Part shown: positions 1 to 13,000 of the stretch, in pieces
How the letters are laid out: each line of letters begins with the position of its first letter
Position numbering within the stretch: the stretch's first letter is position 1
NCBI GenBank assembly: GCA_015342445.1
Contig: JACEFO010001629.1
Coordinates: forward strand, 3,534,001-3,598,000
Length of the DNA stretch: 64,000 bases
From: Digitaria exilis
Taxonomy: Eukaryota > Streptophyta > Magnoliopsida > Poales > Poaceae
Direction: 5' to 3'
Notes under the pieces: model-generated
What the model was told of the DNA's origin: nothing
What the model saw: only the letters and a program-made list of their open reading frames with translations
Database searches by the model: none
Position numbers and translations under genes: made by a program

Positions 1-3000
1 CTTTGCAAAAACCTTTTGTGAAGTTATGTATTGAGAAACATGCCATGTGAGAGAGCAACTCGCTTCTCAATACAAACTTTAAAAAAATATTTTTACAAAG
101 TTCACAAACTAAGCAAGTTCGGAGACTGATGAGCACCCATTCAACGACAAGGAAATAATCCAACCAATCAACTTGTTGCGAGTCGACCATTACTCCTTTG
201 CAAACACATCACTCGGCTCTACTAAAATTCTCCCCACCCCTACCGTAGGTAGCTACCAAGGGACAAGGGAGAATGCTGCTCAAAGCACTAGAAAAAAAAT
301 TATAGTATTGAGTTTGAGTAGCAATATGCTGCTACGGCAAATTATACGGAGGATGAAATCATGAAATCAACGATGGGCCGACTTGCCAGCAGCGCAACTC
401 ATTATTCAATCACCATGGTTATGTCCTTTGCACAGATTCAGAGCAGCCATTTGGTTGCTGCTAGACGAATGCCGATACACATGATCGTTAATCAACTGTT
501 CGTTGGAATTGAGCAGGGATCGTGCAGGTGCAGCCCCAACTTCACCTCCAACAGCTCCACTCCGTCAAGCTGCAGTGTCTACTTCCCTAGCTGCGATGGA
601 AGAATATGACCGGTGGTTGTGGGCAAAAAGAAAAGGCTAAGAACTGCAGGGGGGGCTACGTGTAAATGGGCCCTGAGACAGGAGGAAACAATATAGCGAC
701 AGATAATTAGTAATAATAGTATAAATAAATAAACACAAGTGGGTGTAAAAAGAAAGGGAGGGAAATGGGAAAGCAGGAGGAACGCGTGCCGCCTCATACA
801 CATCACATGCCGCCGCAGGCCCCGCCACCACGTGACGACAACATTTCATTCGTACCGGATGGGCGGACGGCCCACCACGCGAGCAAAACGTGCTCCACTC
901 CAACCCACCCGGTTGCCGTGAAGCTTCCTTCCGCCCCCGCGCTCTATCTTCTTGCTCGTGGAGGCGGATGCGGTTAATAAACTTATCTCCTTCCGCTATG
1001 CGTACACGCAACGATGCCCCCCCCCCTTTTCTTTTTCTTCCTCAATCCACGTAAGTAGCAAATAATCATTAGATATATATCCACGATGATATATGAACAT
1101 CAACACACTGTATTATGTGAAGGTGTGAGCACTTAAATACTTTAATGCAAAGCCAAACAAAATGAGCTAAAAGACTGTCATTGATGATTCAATATTGGGT
1201 GTTCTAGATGTCTTGTACCATTCCTCGCAAAAAAAAGATGTCTTCTACCATGGTCCATGGGCTAATATTGGTCACCAAAAGGACTGCTATAACGGTGCAT
1301 CCATACCCTCTGTTTTTACATAACTCCTTCATGTAGAGCCTCGTCCCATTGTCGCTTCCTCAAAGTTCTCTGGTTGCTTCCTCAAATAAAAGGAATGCCA
1401 AATGTCAGCTTAAATAGAGGAGATGTTGTTACATGGTTTGCTATACATGTATAGTGTTTGCATTTATATAATTGCAAGATTATATGGCAATCTATATGTT
1501 GATCTAAGTAAAGCATAGACATCGTTGTGCTCACATATGGCAATGGTAAGATGCACCTACCACAAGTCATCTTAAGGATATTTACCTTGAATGAACGGTT
1601 CAAATACTCTCTTGTGCGGATTGGTAACATGAAGTATTGCCAAAAGTTGATGCTGCCATCAAAATCTTGGTTTCATGAAAACTTTATTTTCTTTTGTCTA
1701 TTACCAAGATATTCTTTGCAAACTGACATCTAGGTTTCGCGGCATATACAGATTTAAAAGCTTTTCCCTCCTCCCACCTTTTGTTGTTTAAAATCACAAA
1801 ATAGCTAGCAAAGACATTTGTAATTGTGCATGCACTCTCCATAATGTTGTCATATCAATATTAAATCTTTTAGGTGGGCAACTAATCCCACTGTCGCTTA
1901 ATTTCTAAAGCCAAGCGTCTACTTAGTCCTAAAACGACTTACAATTTGGAACGGAGGCAGTATGTATTATGCTGCCATCAAAATCTTGGTTTCATGAAAA
2001 CTTTATTTTCTTTTGTCTATTATCAAGATATTATTTGTAAACCGGCATATAGATTTCGTAGAATATATATATTTAAAAGCTTTGCTCCCCCACCTTTTGA
2101 TGTTTAAAATCACAAAATAGTTTGCAAAGACAGTTGTAACTCTGCATGCACTCTCTATAATCGGTTTGTCTTATCAATATTAAATCCTTTAGATGGGCAA
2201 CTAATCCCACCGTCGCTTCCTAAAGCTAGACGTCTATACTTAGTCCTAAAACTTTTATGGGTAGCGAATACGTTGTTAATATGGTTATTGTGCATACATG
2301 GTCTTTACGTGGACATGGTTAGAGCAAGCTTAGGACAACGTCGATGCATAAGTACTAACTTAACCTTGCTTTTGTGAATATCTTTTATTTTTCCTCTGTT
2401 ATAAATGAAATATTCTATGAAAGCAAACCATATCTTGTGTGGCCCATAAAAGCTTATCATGGTGCTTTTGCTGCAATCAAGTACTAACAGATACACGGTT
2501 TTCTTCCATGGGGGTGTGCCTAGCTTTTGCGCTCGGAATCCAAAAGTGCGTGAATGCGTAGTGGCGCATCTGGTGGTCAAGTTGCGCGATTAGAGTAATC
2601 GTCGTGGGCCGCGACAAGGACCCGGCGGCCACCTGCCACGCACAACACAACTTGGCCCGCCCTGTTTATTTATATTACTATTATTTAAACAACACGCCGA
2701 ATCATTTCATACACACACCCATCCGCGTTAAAAATACAGCACACGCATCTGTTCTTTTCGGTAACTTAACAATAAATAAATAAAATAAAAAACGAGCAAA
2801 GCGCGGGCGCACGATGCGGTGCTCGCGAAACACGTGAACGCCGACGGACGGCCCAGATTTTGCGTCAGGTTTTAAACGATAAGATCGCGCGCGGGTCACT
2901 TTCCTCTGGTCCTCCTCCCCCTCCCCGCCTGGTGGGCCTTATTTATTCGCCTGTCTGTTGGGTGGGCCCGCCGATGGAGGACTTTCCTCCTACCCCTCGC

Positions 3001-5100
3001 CGCCCTCTCGCTGCGCGTGGGCCATCCAAATGGACCCATCGTCCATCGATCTGGTCAGCGGTCAAACAAAGCCGGCTGGCTTGCTGGCTGGGGCTAAACT
3101 CTCCCAGCCCAGCTCACTCGCTAGCACTCCTAGCAGTGGTCAGTGCAGCTTCTCGAGTTCTCATTCTCAACTTCTCAAGCTCACTCACCCTTTTTTCCCC
3201 CGTGCCACACGCGCTTGCGCACGTGATTCATCTTAAACAAGCTTGTAACGCTGCGTTTGGACCATGGAACTTACTTGATGTTTTATTCTTATTTTTTGCG
3301 AGGTACTATGTGGTGTTTTATTCAAAATGCATGTTCACAAGATACACACTGACAATTATCTAATGGATAAATTCTGTGCATTATAAAAATATAGAAAAAA
3401 GGATTACAGATCAGGGTAAGGAGAAAAAGTTTGGGGTCATGATCCCATGCAACAGAGGACCAGCTGAGGAGGAGCTAATTGCATATAAAATAATTGTAGC
3501 TCTCACAAGTATTAGGTGATGGATCTCTTCTTCTTCGTCGTACCAATTGACAATTGTGGTACACCTAGGCTCATAAAGGAGAAGCCGGTGTGCTATTGAC
3601 TTATCTGATAGGAACGCAGGCGGGGTGGTGATGTCCCCTCCAATCAACACAAATACTTGCAAGCACATCAATCCATATGTATCTTCTGGCTTTGGTCGTC
3701 ATGGCCTTTTGCCACAAATAGGGATGTTCTTGTGCACAAAGGGAGCCGTTTTTTTTGCCTCTCTACTCCTGTCTAAACCTACTAACAACAATGTAATATA
3801 TCTAGCCAAATATTTGTGTGCCAAAGCTTGCAATGCAGGTGATCCAGCACACACACACATTTATAGTTGAGAATCTCCCGTGTCCCATATAGAAATTATT
3901 TGCTCCCTTTAATACTCAAGATACACAAATATATGTATATGTAGGAAGAAAAGTAGATATATATTTTATCACAGTTGATACTATCTTCAATAGTAATTCG
4001 CCAGGTTTTGTTACCATTAAAAGTCCCGCAATAAGTTGTAGAATAGTGATTCCCTACGAAAATAGGTGAAATGTACAAGGACGATGAGCCACAGCACATT
4101 GAGAATATATTTAATAACATGTGATTCTGATGTATCAAATCGTTTTCTCCAATTCCTCATTACTTCTAAGAATAACAAGAACAAGGTCTACCGAATCGGC
4201 ACAACTCAACATTTTCTTATGCGCAAGTTGGTGTACGATCTTGTCTATAACTCATGCCCCACACTTCAGGTCTATTTGGTAGAGCTCTTTCCGATTATGG
4301 TTCACTATGAAAACTGATTGTCTGAGAGAAGTGATTTCTGAAAGTGATTCTTCACGATTCTTTAGGTTAAATTACAAGTATAAAGTGCTACTCACTGCAT
4401 TCCTGTATACAGAAATTACTTGGCCCCTCTGATACGAGGACCGAAGCACACATAATTATCATCAGAAAGAAAAATAGCCATGCAAGCTGGGATCTTATCC
4501 ATTAAATTGCATATCTATGTCTTGTCTTATTATGTCCAAAGTTAGCAACGACATGCAGCCAACACCAGAGAGAAAAATGGTGAGCCGTTACATGCAAATA
4601 TATGGTATTATCGTGACTAATAAACCGCCATTTTTATTATTAGGATATCGATGTCCAGTGCCCTCCAGCTAACATTCTACCTTATGCCGAAAGTTAGCAA
4701 CGAGATGCATCCAAAACGCATGCCCCCCGCGCCTTGCTCCATGCTATCCCCATGTAAATAAAATAAAAAGGCTGCCCTTGGAATAGTAAGCTCTAAATTT
4801 GTGATACACCATGCACAAATGGCATCGACACAGGTGGGTCCCACGCCGCGGAAAGGGGGCCCATAAGCACCCACTGACAAGGCGGGCCCACTTGGAAGGA
4901 GTGGGGGCTACAAACCCGGCGGCCACACAAACCCAACCCCTGAATCGTAGGTTAACGTTCCTAAATCTCGACCCCGACGAATTCCTCAGTTTTACTATTT
5001 GGCGCCGCACAGGTGGAGAGGTCGTTTCCACATTTGCCCTCATCAGGGGGACATGAAGCGGGACAAGCGACCCCACATGGCATGGGCGTTTTGGGGTTTA
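1..5100. other. Intergenic region upstream of the MYC2 gene
   Basis: I see no convincing gene here. Open frames are short, without recognisable domains, and base composition changes often, as in old transposon remnants. It contains a 319-bp tandem duplication (listed separately), a stray Stowaway-like end near 1947-1960, and short CACGTG cores near 834 and 3219 that could bind bHLH or bZIP factors but have no further support. The final part (about 4.8-5.1 kb) is probably promoter-proximal DNA of the bHLH gene that follows. Confidence 0.5.
1650..2255. repeat. Tandem direct duplication, two ~300-bp units
   Basis: Unit 1 starts at 1650 and unit 2 at 1969, a period of about 319 bp. Both begin with the same stretch (ATGCTGCCATCAAAATCTTG) and stay alignable through a shared GGGCAACTAATCCCAC block to a shared TTAGTCCTAAAAC end. 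The units differ by scattered substitutions and small indels, so the duplication is not very recent. No coding content is seen. Confidence 0.85.
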
Positions 5101-5194
5101 TGCCCTAATAATCCCATGGATTCCGCGTTCTAAACCATTTCTTTCGCTTTCCCCCTCGCCTCGTCCTCCATTCTCCACCCACCATTCTCTCCTC

Positions 5195-5265
5195 CTCTTC
5201 CGTCTCCACCTCGCCCTCCTCCTCCTCTGCTCGGCTCGGCTCGGCTCTGCTCTGCTCGGCTGCCC
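5195..5265 (+). promoter_or_regulatory. Pyrimidine-rich leader of the MYC2 gene with GCTCGG repeats
   Basis: The 70 bases before the start codon are almost purely C/T at first and then contain repeated CGGCT/CTGCT pentamers ending directly at the ATG. This is typical of a grass 5' untranslated leader. I see no clear TATA box in the preceding 150 bases, so the transcription start cannot be placed. The pentamer repeat could vary in length between alleles. Confidence 0.45.
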
Positions 5266-7374
5266 ATGAACCTGTGGACGGACGACAACGCCTCCATGAT
5301 GGAGGCCTTCATGGCCTCCGCCGACCTCCCCACTTTCCCATGGGGGGCGTCGGCCGTGGGCGGCACCTCGTCGGCCGCCGCCACGCCGCCGCCGCCGCAG
5401 ATGCCGGCGGCGGCGGTGGCGCCGGCGTTCAACCAGGACACGCTGCAGCAGCGCCTGCAGGCCATGATCGAGGGGTCGAGGGAGACCTGGACCTACGCCA
5501 TCTTCTGGCAGGCCAACGTGGACGCCGGCACCGGCGCATCGCTGCTCGGCTGGGGGGACGGCTACTACAAGGGCTGCGACGACGACAAGCGCAAGCAGAA
5601 GCCCCTCACCCCCGACGCCCTGGCCGAGCAGGAGCACCGCAAGCGCGTGCTCCGCGAGCTCAATTCCCTCATCTCCGGCGCCGCCGCGGCCGCCGACGAG
5701 GCCGTCGAGGAGGAGGTCACCGACACCGAGTGGTTCTTCCTCGTCTCCATGACGCAGTCCTTCCTCAACGGCTCGGGACTCCCGGGGCAGGCGCTCTTCG
5801 CCGGGCAGCCCACCTGGATCGCGTCTGGCCTCTCCTCCGCGCCGTGCGAGCGCGCGCGCCAGGCGTACGGCTTCGGCCTCCGCACCATGGTCTGCGTCCC
5901 CGTCGGCACCGGGGTGCTCGAGCTCGGCTCCACCGACGTCGTCTTCCAGACCGCCGAGAGCATGGCAAAGATCCGCTCCCTCTTCGGGGGCGGCGGTTCG
6001 TGGCCGCCCGTGCAGCCTCAGCTACCGGCTCCGCCCGCGGCCGGGGCGGACCAGGCGGAGACGGACCCCTCCGTGCTCTGGCTCGCCGACGCGCCGGTCA
6101 TGGACATCAAGGATTCCCTCTCCCACCCGTCGGCCCAGATCTCCGTCACCAAACCGCCGCCACAGCCGCAGATCCACTTCGAGAACGGGAGCACGAGCAC
6201 GCTCACGGAGAACCCGAGCCCCTCCGTGCACGCCGCGCCCCCTCCCCCGCCGGCGCCGGCTGCCGCGCCACCTCAGCGGCCGAACCAGCACAACCAGGGC
6301 CCCTTCCGCCGGGAGCTCAACTTCTCGGATTTCGCGACAAATCCCCCCATGGCGGCGGCTCCGCCCTTCTTCAAGCCCGAGTCCGGCGAGATACTCAGCT
6401 TTGGCGCCGACAGCATCAGCAGGAGGAATCCGTCGCCGGCGCCTCCCGCCGCGACAGCGAGCCTCACCACCGCGCCTGGGAGCCTCTTCTCGCAGCACAC
6501 GGCGACGCTGACGGCCGCGGCGGTGAACGATACGAACAACAACAACAACAACAACAAGCGCTCGATGGAGGCCACCTCTCGCGCGAGCAACACCAACCAC
6601 CTCCCGACGGCGACGGCGAACGAGGGCATGCTGTCCTTCTCGTCGGCCCCGACGACGCGGCCGTCGACGGGCACGGGCGCGCCGGCCAAGTCGGAGTCGG
6701 ACCACTCGGACCTGGACGCCTCGGTGCGTGAGGTGGAGAGCAGCCGCGTGGTGGCGCCGCCGCCGCCGGAGGCGGAGAAGCGACCGCGCAAGCGCGGGCG
6801 GAAGCCGGCGAACGGCCGCGAGGAGCCGCTCAACCACGTGGAGGCGGAGCGGCAGCGGCGCGAGAAGCTCAACCAGCGCTTCTACGCGCTGCGCGCCGTG
6901 GTGCCCAACGTGTCCAAGATGGACAAGGCGTCGCTGCTCGGCGACGCCATCTCCTACATCAACGAGCTCCGGGGCAAGCTGACGTCGCTCGAGTCCGACA
7001 AGGACACGCTGCACGCCCAGATCGAGGCGCTCAAGAAGGAGCGCGACGCGCGGCCGGCCCCGCACGCCGCCGGGGGGCTCGGCGGGCACGACGCCGGGCC
7101 GCGGTGCCACGCCGTGGAGATCGACGCCAAGATCCTGGGGCTGGAGGCCATGATCCGGGTGCAGTGCCACAAGCGCAACCACCCGTCGGCGAGGCTGATG
7201 ACGGCGCTGCGCGAGCTCGACCTGGATGTCTACCACGCCAGCGTCTCCGTCGTCAAGGACCTCATGATCCAGCAGGTCGCCGTCAAGATGGCCAGCCGCG
7301 TGTACTCGCAGGAGCAGCTCAACGCCGCCCTCTACAGCCGCCTCGCCGAGCCCGGCACCGTCATGGGGAGGTAA
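5266..7374 (+). CDS. MYC2: MYC2-type bHLH transcription factor (jasmonate signalling)
   Basis: Intronless 702-residue protein, the usual structure and size for MYC2/3/4-type factors. Residues about 58-245 form the bHLH-MYC N-terminal domain. This includes the JAZ-interacting region and the acidic activation segment with TDTEWFFLVSMTQSF (152-166). A basic nuclear-localisation stretch (KRPRKRGRK, about 505-513) precedes the bHLH at about 518-572. The G-box-reading residues H524, E528 and R532 are all present. A C-terminal ACT-like region spans about 614-690. A poly-Asn run (about 424-431) and Pro/Ala-rich linkers are low-complexity. In the family, the nuclear protein binds CACGTG-type boxes, is held inactive by JAZ repressors and drives jasmonate-responsive genes. 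The start is the first ATG after the CT-rich leader and gives the conserved MNLW opening. Paralogue (MYC2 versus MYC3/4) cannot be settled without a tree. Confidence 0.95.
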   Translation: MNLWTDDNASMMEAFMASADLPTFPWGASAVGGTSSAAATPPPPQMPAAAVAPAFNQDTLQQRLQAMIEGSRETWTYAIFWQANVDAGTGASLLGWGDGYYKGCDDDKRKQKPLTPDALAEQEHRKRVLRELNSLISGAAAAADEAVEEEVTDTEWFFLVSMTQSFLNGSGLPGQALFAGQPTWIASGLSSAPCERARQAYGFGLRTMVCVPVGTGVLELGSTDVVFQTAESMAKIRSLFGGGGSWPPVQPQLPAPPAAGADQAETDPSVLWLADAPVMDIKDSLSHPSAQISVTKPPPQPQIHFENGSTSTLTENPSPSVHAAPPPPPAPAAAPPQRPNQHNQGPFRRELNFSDFATNPPMAAAPPFFKPESGEILSFGADSISRRNPSPAPPAATASLTTAPGSLFSQHTATLTAAAVNDTNNNNNNNKRSMEATSRASNTNHLPTATANEGMLSFSSAPTTRPSTGTGAPAKSESDHSDLDASVREVESSRVVAPPPPEAEKRPRKRGRKPANGREEPLNHVEAERQRREKLNQRFYALRAVVPNVSKMDKASLLGDAISYINELRGKLTSLESDKDTLHAQIEALKKERDARPAPHAAGGLGGHDAGPRCHAVEIDAKILGLEAMIRVQCHKRNHPSARLMTALRELDLDVYHASVSVVKDLMIQQVAVKMASRVYSQEQLNAALYSRLAEPGTVMGR

Positions 7375-9403
7375 TCAGGGCGAGCTCCGTTCAGCTCAGC
7401 TCACCTGTGTCTGCCAGATAGGGACCATACTGTTACCGTTACCACCACCGGATTGTCGTCGTTCTCTCCCTCTTCCAGCACACACAGTAGCCAGAGAGAT
7501 TCAACAGGACAGGAGGAAGAAGACGATGACGCCGGTGGTCGTTTGTAAAACTTTAGGAGGGAGGATGGATGATGATACTTAGCTGGTGCCAGTTTGTTCA
7601 TCGCCGTCTCAGTGTTTTTGCTAGTAGCGTGTTAATTAATTAGCTGGATCGAGCAATCAGCAGGCGTCCATCCATCCTTGTTAATTACCACGTGCCTACG
7701 ATATATTGCTATGAGCTGTGATGGTGGATCGATCGACGCTAGCGTTGATTGGATCAAAAACTGTATATAGGATGGATTGATCGTCGTTTTAACGGGCGCG
7801 CGATGCCCTGATGTATGTATGTTTACAGCTGGATCTCTCCTGAAATGGAGTCGGTTTTTTTGATCCCACAACATTGCATAGCTTTTGGTTGGGTATTACC
7901 AGCTACCTGTAACCTGTTCTTGTTGGCAATCTGGATGGATCGATTTCGTTGTCTCTTGACTGCTCATTGATCCTATTCGCTTCTGTTACCGTTTGACGCT
8001 CTGAAAACTGAAAGTTCAACTCGAGCTTGAGCGTGCGTGAGTTTAACACGAGCGACAGTAGGATTTGCATATGACAATACATGATGGGGACACCATGGGA
8101 GACGGGGGCATGTGAGTTGGGTAGACTTCACCATCAAGCACGTGCAAGCACTAGCGGTGAGCCGATGAGAGGGGAGTTAGGCAAGCGGAGGAGGGGCAAC
8201 TTTTCCCTTATCTGAAATAAAAAGGTGGAGAAGCCACTTGCTTGGCCCCTGAACGGCTGGACATGCAGGAATTTCACATGGAGGCGAGCACCACGGTTTC
8301 CGCATGAATTATAAAAGATATAAAGATATCCACTTCAAAACGGGGCCTTGACTTTTCATAAACACGATTATCCACTGGCCAGCCAACCACTGCCTAATGG
8401 CTATGAAATACAAGTACTCCTCATGTTTCAAACGTCACGGGAGATGTTCTTGTTGGAGCGATGGATGATGAGGCAAGGGCGCACAGCCGCACACCATATC
8501 ACATGTCTTTTTTTGTATATGGAAAAAATATCCTTTTCTTTTAGTGCTACACTGCTAGTCGGCTACTAGACATGTCTTCTGGAGGGGACAAGAGTGGCGT
8601 GCGGCTTTGCTTATCACGCATGTGACTTTAACTAACGCCAGCCCGGGCCGGCCATCAGTGGCGAGCAAAAGGAGCTTTGCTCTGCTTGCCTCCCAGTCCG
8701 TCTGCACATGCACCTCTCAGGGCAGCCGCAGTGTACAGGGGTTTCAAACTTCATGTCATTTAACGCTCGAACTTGTTCTGAGTCGCAATGGCAAGCCTCG
8801 ATGACTGTGCATCTTGTCCTTCCGTGAATAAAAAACAATGGTCAAGCTATAGTCGATGTTGTCTTCCTTCGTGAACCAAGAGCCATCACATACAAACAAT
8901 CTTTATTTTATTCACTGGTTTGATTGAGCACCGAGGAATGTACATACCTCGATGCCAGCATTTTTGAACCGAGCATCGTGAGTCACAGTGTTGAAAACGG
9001 TGCTTCATTAAGAGAGAGAAAAACCAAACCTCGCCTTTTCACAACACTGTAGGTGCTCTCATCCACCACCGCGCACTCAAAGGATTAGGATTTAGGAGCA
9101 GGCTTCTTTTTTTTTCCTTACCTGGCCGCAAAGAAGCTCTAATCATTCTATTTTTATATAGTCTGGTAAAAAAAAAAAGGAAGGGACGGATGAGATTAAG
9201 TAATCTTGTTAAACCATTTGGGCAGTATAAAATGGGAACGAATATTTCAAGACAAGTAAGCAAGGAAGAAGACATGAGCACCTTTTTCTCTAGAGTAGCA
9301 CATGTGAATCAATTTGATCATATCTAGGCTAACTATATTCTCCGCAATAAGGTATACTATATAGAAGGATATTTAATGTTTTATTTGATACACGCAACAC
9401 AAA
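7375..9403. other. 3' flank of MYC2 and intergenic spacer
   Basis: The first few hundred bases are probably 3' untranslated region, but no canonical AATAAA stands out. The rest holds only short uninterpretable frames. No transposon end could be delimited. Confidence 0.4.
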
Positions 9404-9474
9404 GCACCAGTGGTCTAGTGGTAGAATAGTACCCTGCCACGGTACAGACCCGGGTTCGATTCCCGGCTGGTGCA
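9404..9474 (+). tRNA. tRNA-Gly (anticodon GCC)
   Basis: A 71-nt cloverleaf. The acceptor strands GCACCAG and CTGGTGC pair perfectly, with discriminator A at 9474. The anticodon stem GTACC/GGTAC encloses loop CTGCCAC with anticodon GCC at 9436-9438. The T arm reads CCGGGTTCGATTCCCGG, and the D arm has the B/A-box-like TGGTCTAGTGGTAGAAT. There is no intron. It decodes GGC/GGU glycine codons. The gene sits alone between two convergent protein genes, with a T-run directly downstream. Confidence 0.97.
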
Positions 9475-9476
9475 TA

Positions 9477-9483
9477 TTTTTTT
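9477..9483 (+). terminator. RNA polymerase III terminator of tRNA-Gly
   Basis: Seven consecutive T residues start two bases after the discriminator base, the standard Pol III stop signal. Confidence 0.85.
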
Positions 9484-10071
9484 CTGTTTTAATTTACTTT
9501 CTAAGGTTAGATACATATTCAGCGATTCTTTTTTTTAGGTGACATTCAGCGATTTTTAAGTCTGTTTCGATTAACTAAAGCGTATTCCTTGGCACGAAGC
9601 TGGAGAAGAGCTCGAATACAAGCAACGTTAAAACTGATAAAAGGGTTAACGAATAACGACACAAACACAATACGGGTCAAAGGGCCAGCAACCATCCACA
9701 TCCTCAGATCTTCTCCCATCGTGTCAAGATCAGTCATACATCCAGAAATGAGAAGGTATCCACCCAGAAACAAATCGATACACATTTCCAGCTCAAGTAT
9801 TCTATGGACATCTATGTTACAAAAAAGGAGCATATGCTTTACATGTGTACAAGGAACAACACAAAACCGACACCTATAAAATGGAAAACTGTACATGCTA
9901 TATACCGAAATGCAGCCACTGCTAAGCTGCTCTTTGGTGGGTATGGAGGAGCAACTGTATTTTCCTGCTGTAACAAGCCAGTTATGGTGGCTTCACTCTA
10001 CAAATCATACCAACCTCGAAGGGTCAAGGAACTGTCATTAACGAATTTTGTTGTCCGTGCTACGAATGATG
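9484..10071. other. Spacer and probable 3' UTR of the GRV2 gene
   Basis: This lies between the tRNA and the stop codon of the minus-strand GRV2 gene. The half nearest 10071 is likely 3' untranslated sequence of that gene. I did not find an unambiguous polyadenylation signal, and no other gene is seen. Confidence 0.4.
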
Positions 10072-13000
10072 TTAAGAATGCCGTGCACTAGGATTTGCAG
10101 GAGCTGATGGCGGAGAGGGAGCTGAAGATGGTAGCCGGACCAATGCTGGCTGAGGCGGGGGTGCTGTAAGGGCGTAGGTGAGTCTTGATGACGAACTCTC
10201 GATGAGCCCAGCAACTCCAGCAGCAGAGGATTGTGCGTTGGACGGGAGGAATAGATCGTGCTTCTGGTCCTTGTAAGCACCCCATACCTACAACACAATG
10301 GGAACTTTTTTTCAGCCCATTGTTTTCTGTCCACTATTTTTTGTAATTTTCTATTTGGTCAATCACTCATTATATGATAAAAATATGCAGTTATCCAATT
10401 CAAAGGATTGTCAGTGAATTATGCCGTGGCGGGGAGTTACTTACATCAGAAGAATTCAGGACTTCACGAACTCTAGCACAGTGTGCACCTTCAGTTGCAA
10501 AAGCATGAAGCACCTGTGTAAATTAAACAGAAAAAAGGTACAGACCATGTGATTGGTGAATCCATCCAAGCATGTACAAATGTAACGGGAAAAATCACAT
10601 GCATCAGCAATAAAAAGAACTGGTACAATCAAACAGTAATTATATACTATAAAGATGCTTCTATTTAATTTTTATAAAAATACAATAAATAAATCAGTCT
10701 GACTACTTGATAAATTTAAAGTTTAAACATTCCAGGCTAAGCATAAAATGTTGAAATATAAATTATTTTACAAGTTATTATCGGTACCCAAAACAACGAA
10801 AACAGATATTAGTCCCAGTTGGTTATATCATCTGTCTACATGTGAAGGTCAATCCAAAAAATAAACTCAGGGCTTATATGGAAGTGAACTGAAAAGGTTT
10901 AATTGCATCCAAAGAAAGAAAGAAATACTAATATGGATTAAACTGAAAAGCTTGATTGCATCTCAAAGAAAGAAAGAAGTTAACAGTCACCTCCACGGCC
11001 AAAACACGCCCAATTGAAGCCTCTGATTCATTCCACTTCATCTGATTACAAAGTCCCTGCCTTCCACCAGCACGCCAATCAAGAATACCAAGGAGCACTT
11101 GAACAAGACCAACTCTGTTTTTGTTTCATTATGAAATACGCAACAAAGATCAGACATTGCGAGACTAGATTCCACGGAAGACTAGGTTATACTATAACAA
11201 ACAATATTCTTTGAAGCCTATTGGACTACCGGATATCATTTCTTTGACAAAAAAAAGACTACAAAAGTGGCATAAAAAACCCACAGATCTAAATACAGAA
11301 AAAGGTTATTCTATGTCAGCAGGAAATAAAATCAACAAAATAGATTGCTCAAAATCATAAACATGCAAAAACAAGCTAGACTTAAGATACTGCAGAATAC
11401 TTTGAATATAATGAGCCATAACCTATAGCTTCTATTTTTTTAGGTTCACAAATATTCTTATAAGAAAAATTTAGCTTTTAGGGAAATTTTAGGCATTTAG
11501 AGCAGCTTACTTTAGCCCTTGTGCAACAAGCGCATCACGAGCACGATTACCAGCACCAACCACACGCTTTAATGTCTCCAATGCCAGTATACTTCCACCT
11601 TGCCACCCAATTGCTTTCATAAGGAGTGGTACAACCTGCATAATAGTTCAAGCAAGAAAAGATTGTGAACAATTTGTTATGTACTGATCATACATGATTC
11701 TTATTTATTAGTTCCCCAAAACAGTAGAAAGAATTTATGGATTTCCATGATGAACTTAAAAAAGAGTAAGTTCTAAAAGCACTAAGCAGCAGGGTGGCAC
11801 TGCTACCTAGTGCCTACTTGGGCAAGCAAGCCAATTTTTGAAACAGTGTAAATAGTCACCATGGAAGTTAAGAGACATAACTTTGCTGTCGAACTGATAA
11901 AAGATGGCGGAAATCAAATCATCACATTGACACGCTTAAATTTTAATCTGAATACTGAGCACAAGTTTTAGACATAAAATTACTTTTCAAATCTCTGATT
12001 CTAGTATTAGAAACCTTTATCACCAGAAACCTTTCAGGAGGAAAATCAAATCACAAAAGCCATCACACTGTTGTATAAATAAAACTAAAGACACGCCATA
12101 CGGCAAATACCTGAGGAGTTCCTGCACTTGTTGCTGCCATAGCTTCTGCACAAGTTGTGCTAGACGCAAGCTGATGTAGTACACGCAAACAACTAAGGCG
12201 AACACGTTCTTGTGGTGTCTGCACAATGGCCTCAGACTGACCTGAGCTGCCATCACTAGGTTCTGCCTGCGACCCACTTGTAGCCTGCCCAGATGCCATA
12301 GTTTCCCTTCTTCCCTCATAGGCCATAGCTGCAACAAGCTTTGGAACATAACCTAGGTAACCGACATGGTCTGCAAGTGCCGGATGAACTCGTAGCAAGG
12401 AAACTAATGCTGCGGACAGCAGCAATGGAAGCTCTGGATCAACAGCATTTGCTTCATAATGTGTAGCAGCAACAGAGGAAACATACTGATCTAGTAGCCC
12501 TTCAAGGAATCTTTTAGGGTTTCTCAATGGAAACTTGGGGTCCTTTAAGAAAAGTCTTACATAAATTCCACCAACCTGAAATTTGCAAACATAACATCTT
12601 ATGCTGAAGTCACAGAAATACGCTATGAAGGGGGGAAAAAAGGGTTCTACAAAACAAATTACCTGTGGTTCATCCTTCATTACATGTTGGCCAGATGCTT
12701 GTTCAGGAATATCCCAATCAACAACACGCCCTTTCATCTGCTCTTGGTAGAGATCTGATGCCATGGTTGCCAACTGTGCAGAAAGAGAAGCTGCCATTGC
12801 AGGTGTCCATACTAGTTCAGGGGTTTCTGTTGTCTGTTCAAGAGATGAAACAACAGCTTCACCAGGTCCATCTTTAATGGCAGAAACCAAACCATCAGGC
12901 AAGAATCTAGCAAGTGTGATTGCCACCCTGGGACCATGCATTGGTTGCCCAACAAGTTTGCCCAATAAGGATGCAGCTGCAGCCCGTTGTTGCATAGGGA

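Noticed and set aside
2860..3363. 167-codon frame upstream of MYC2
   Set aside because: Low-complexity Pro/Ser/Leu composition, no domain, and no supporting promoter or splice signals.
5274..7236. Long alternative frames over the bHLH gene (485 codons on +, 404 codons on -)
   Set aside because: They are shadows of the high third-position GC of the MYC2 gene. They are Arg/Gly/Ala-rich and lack any domain.
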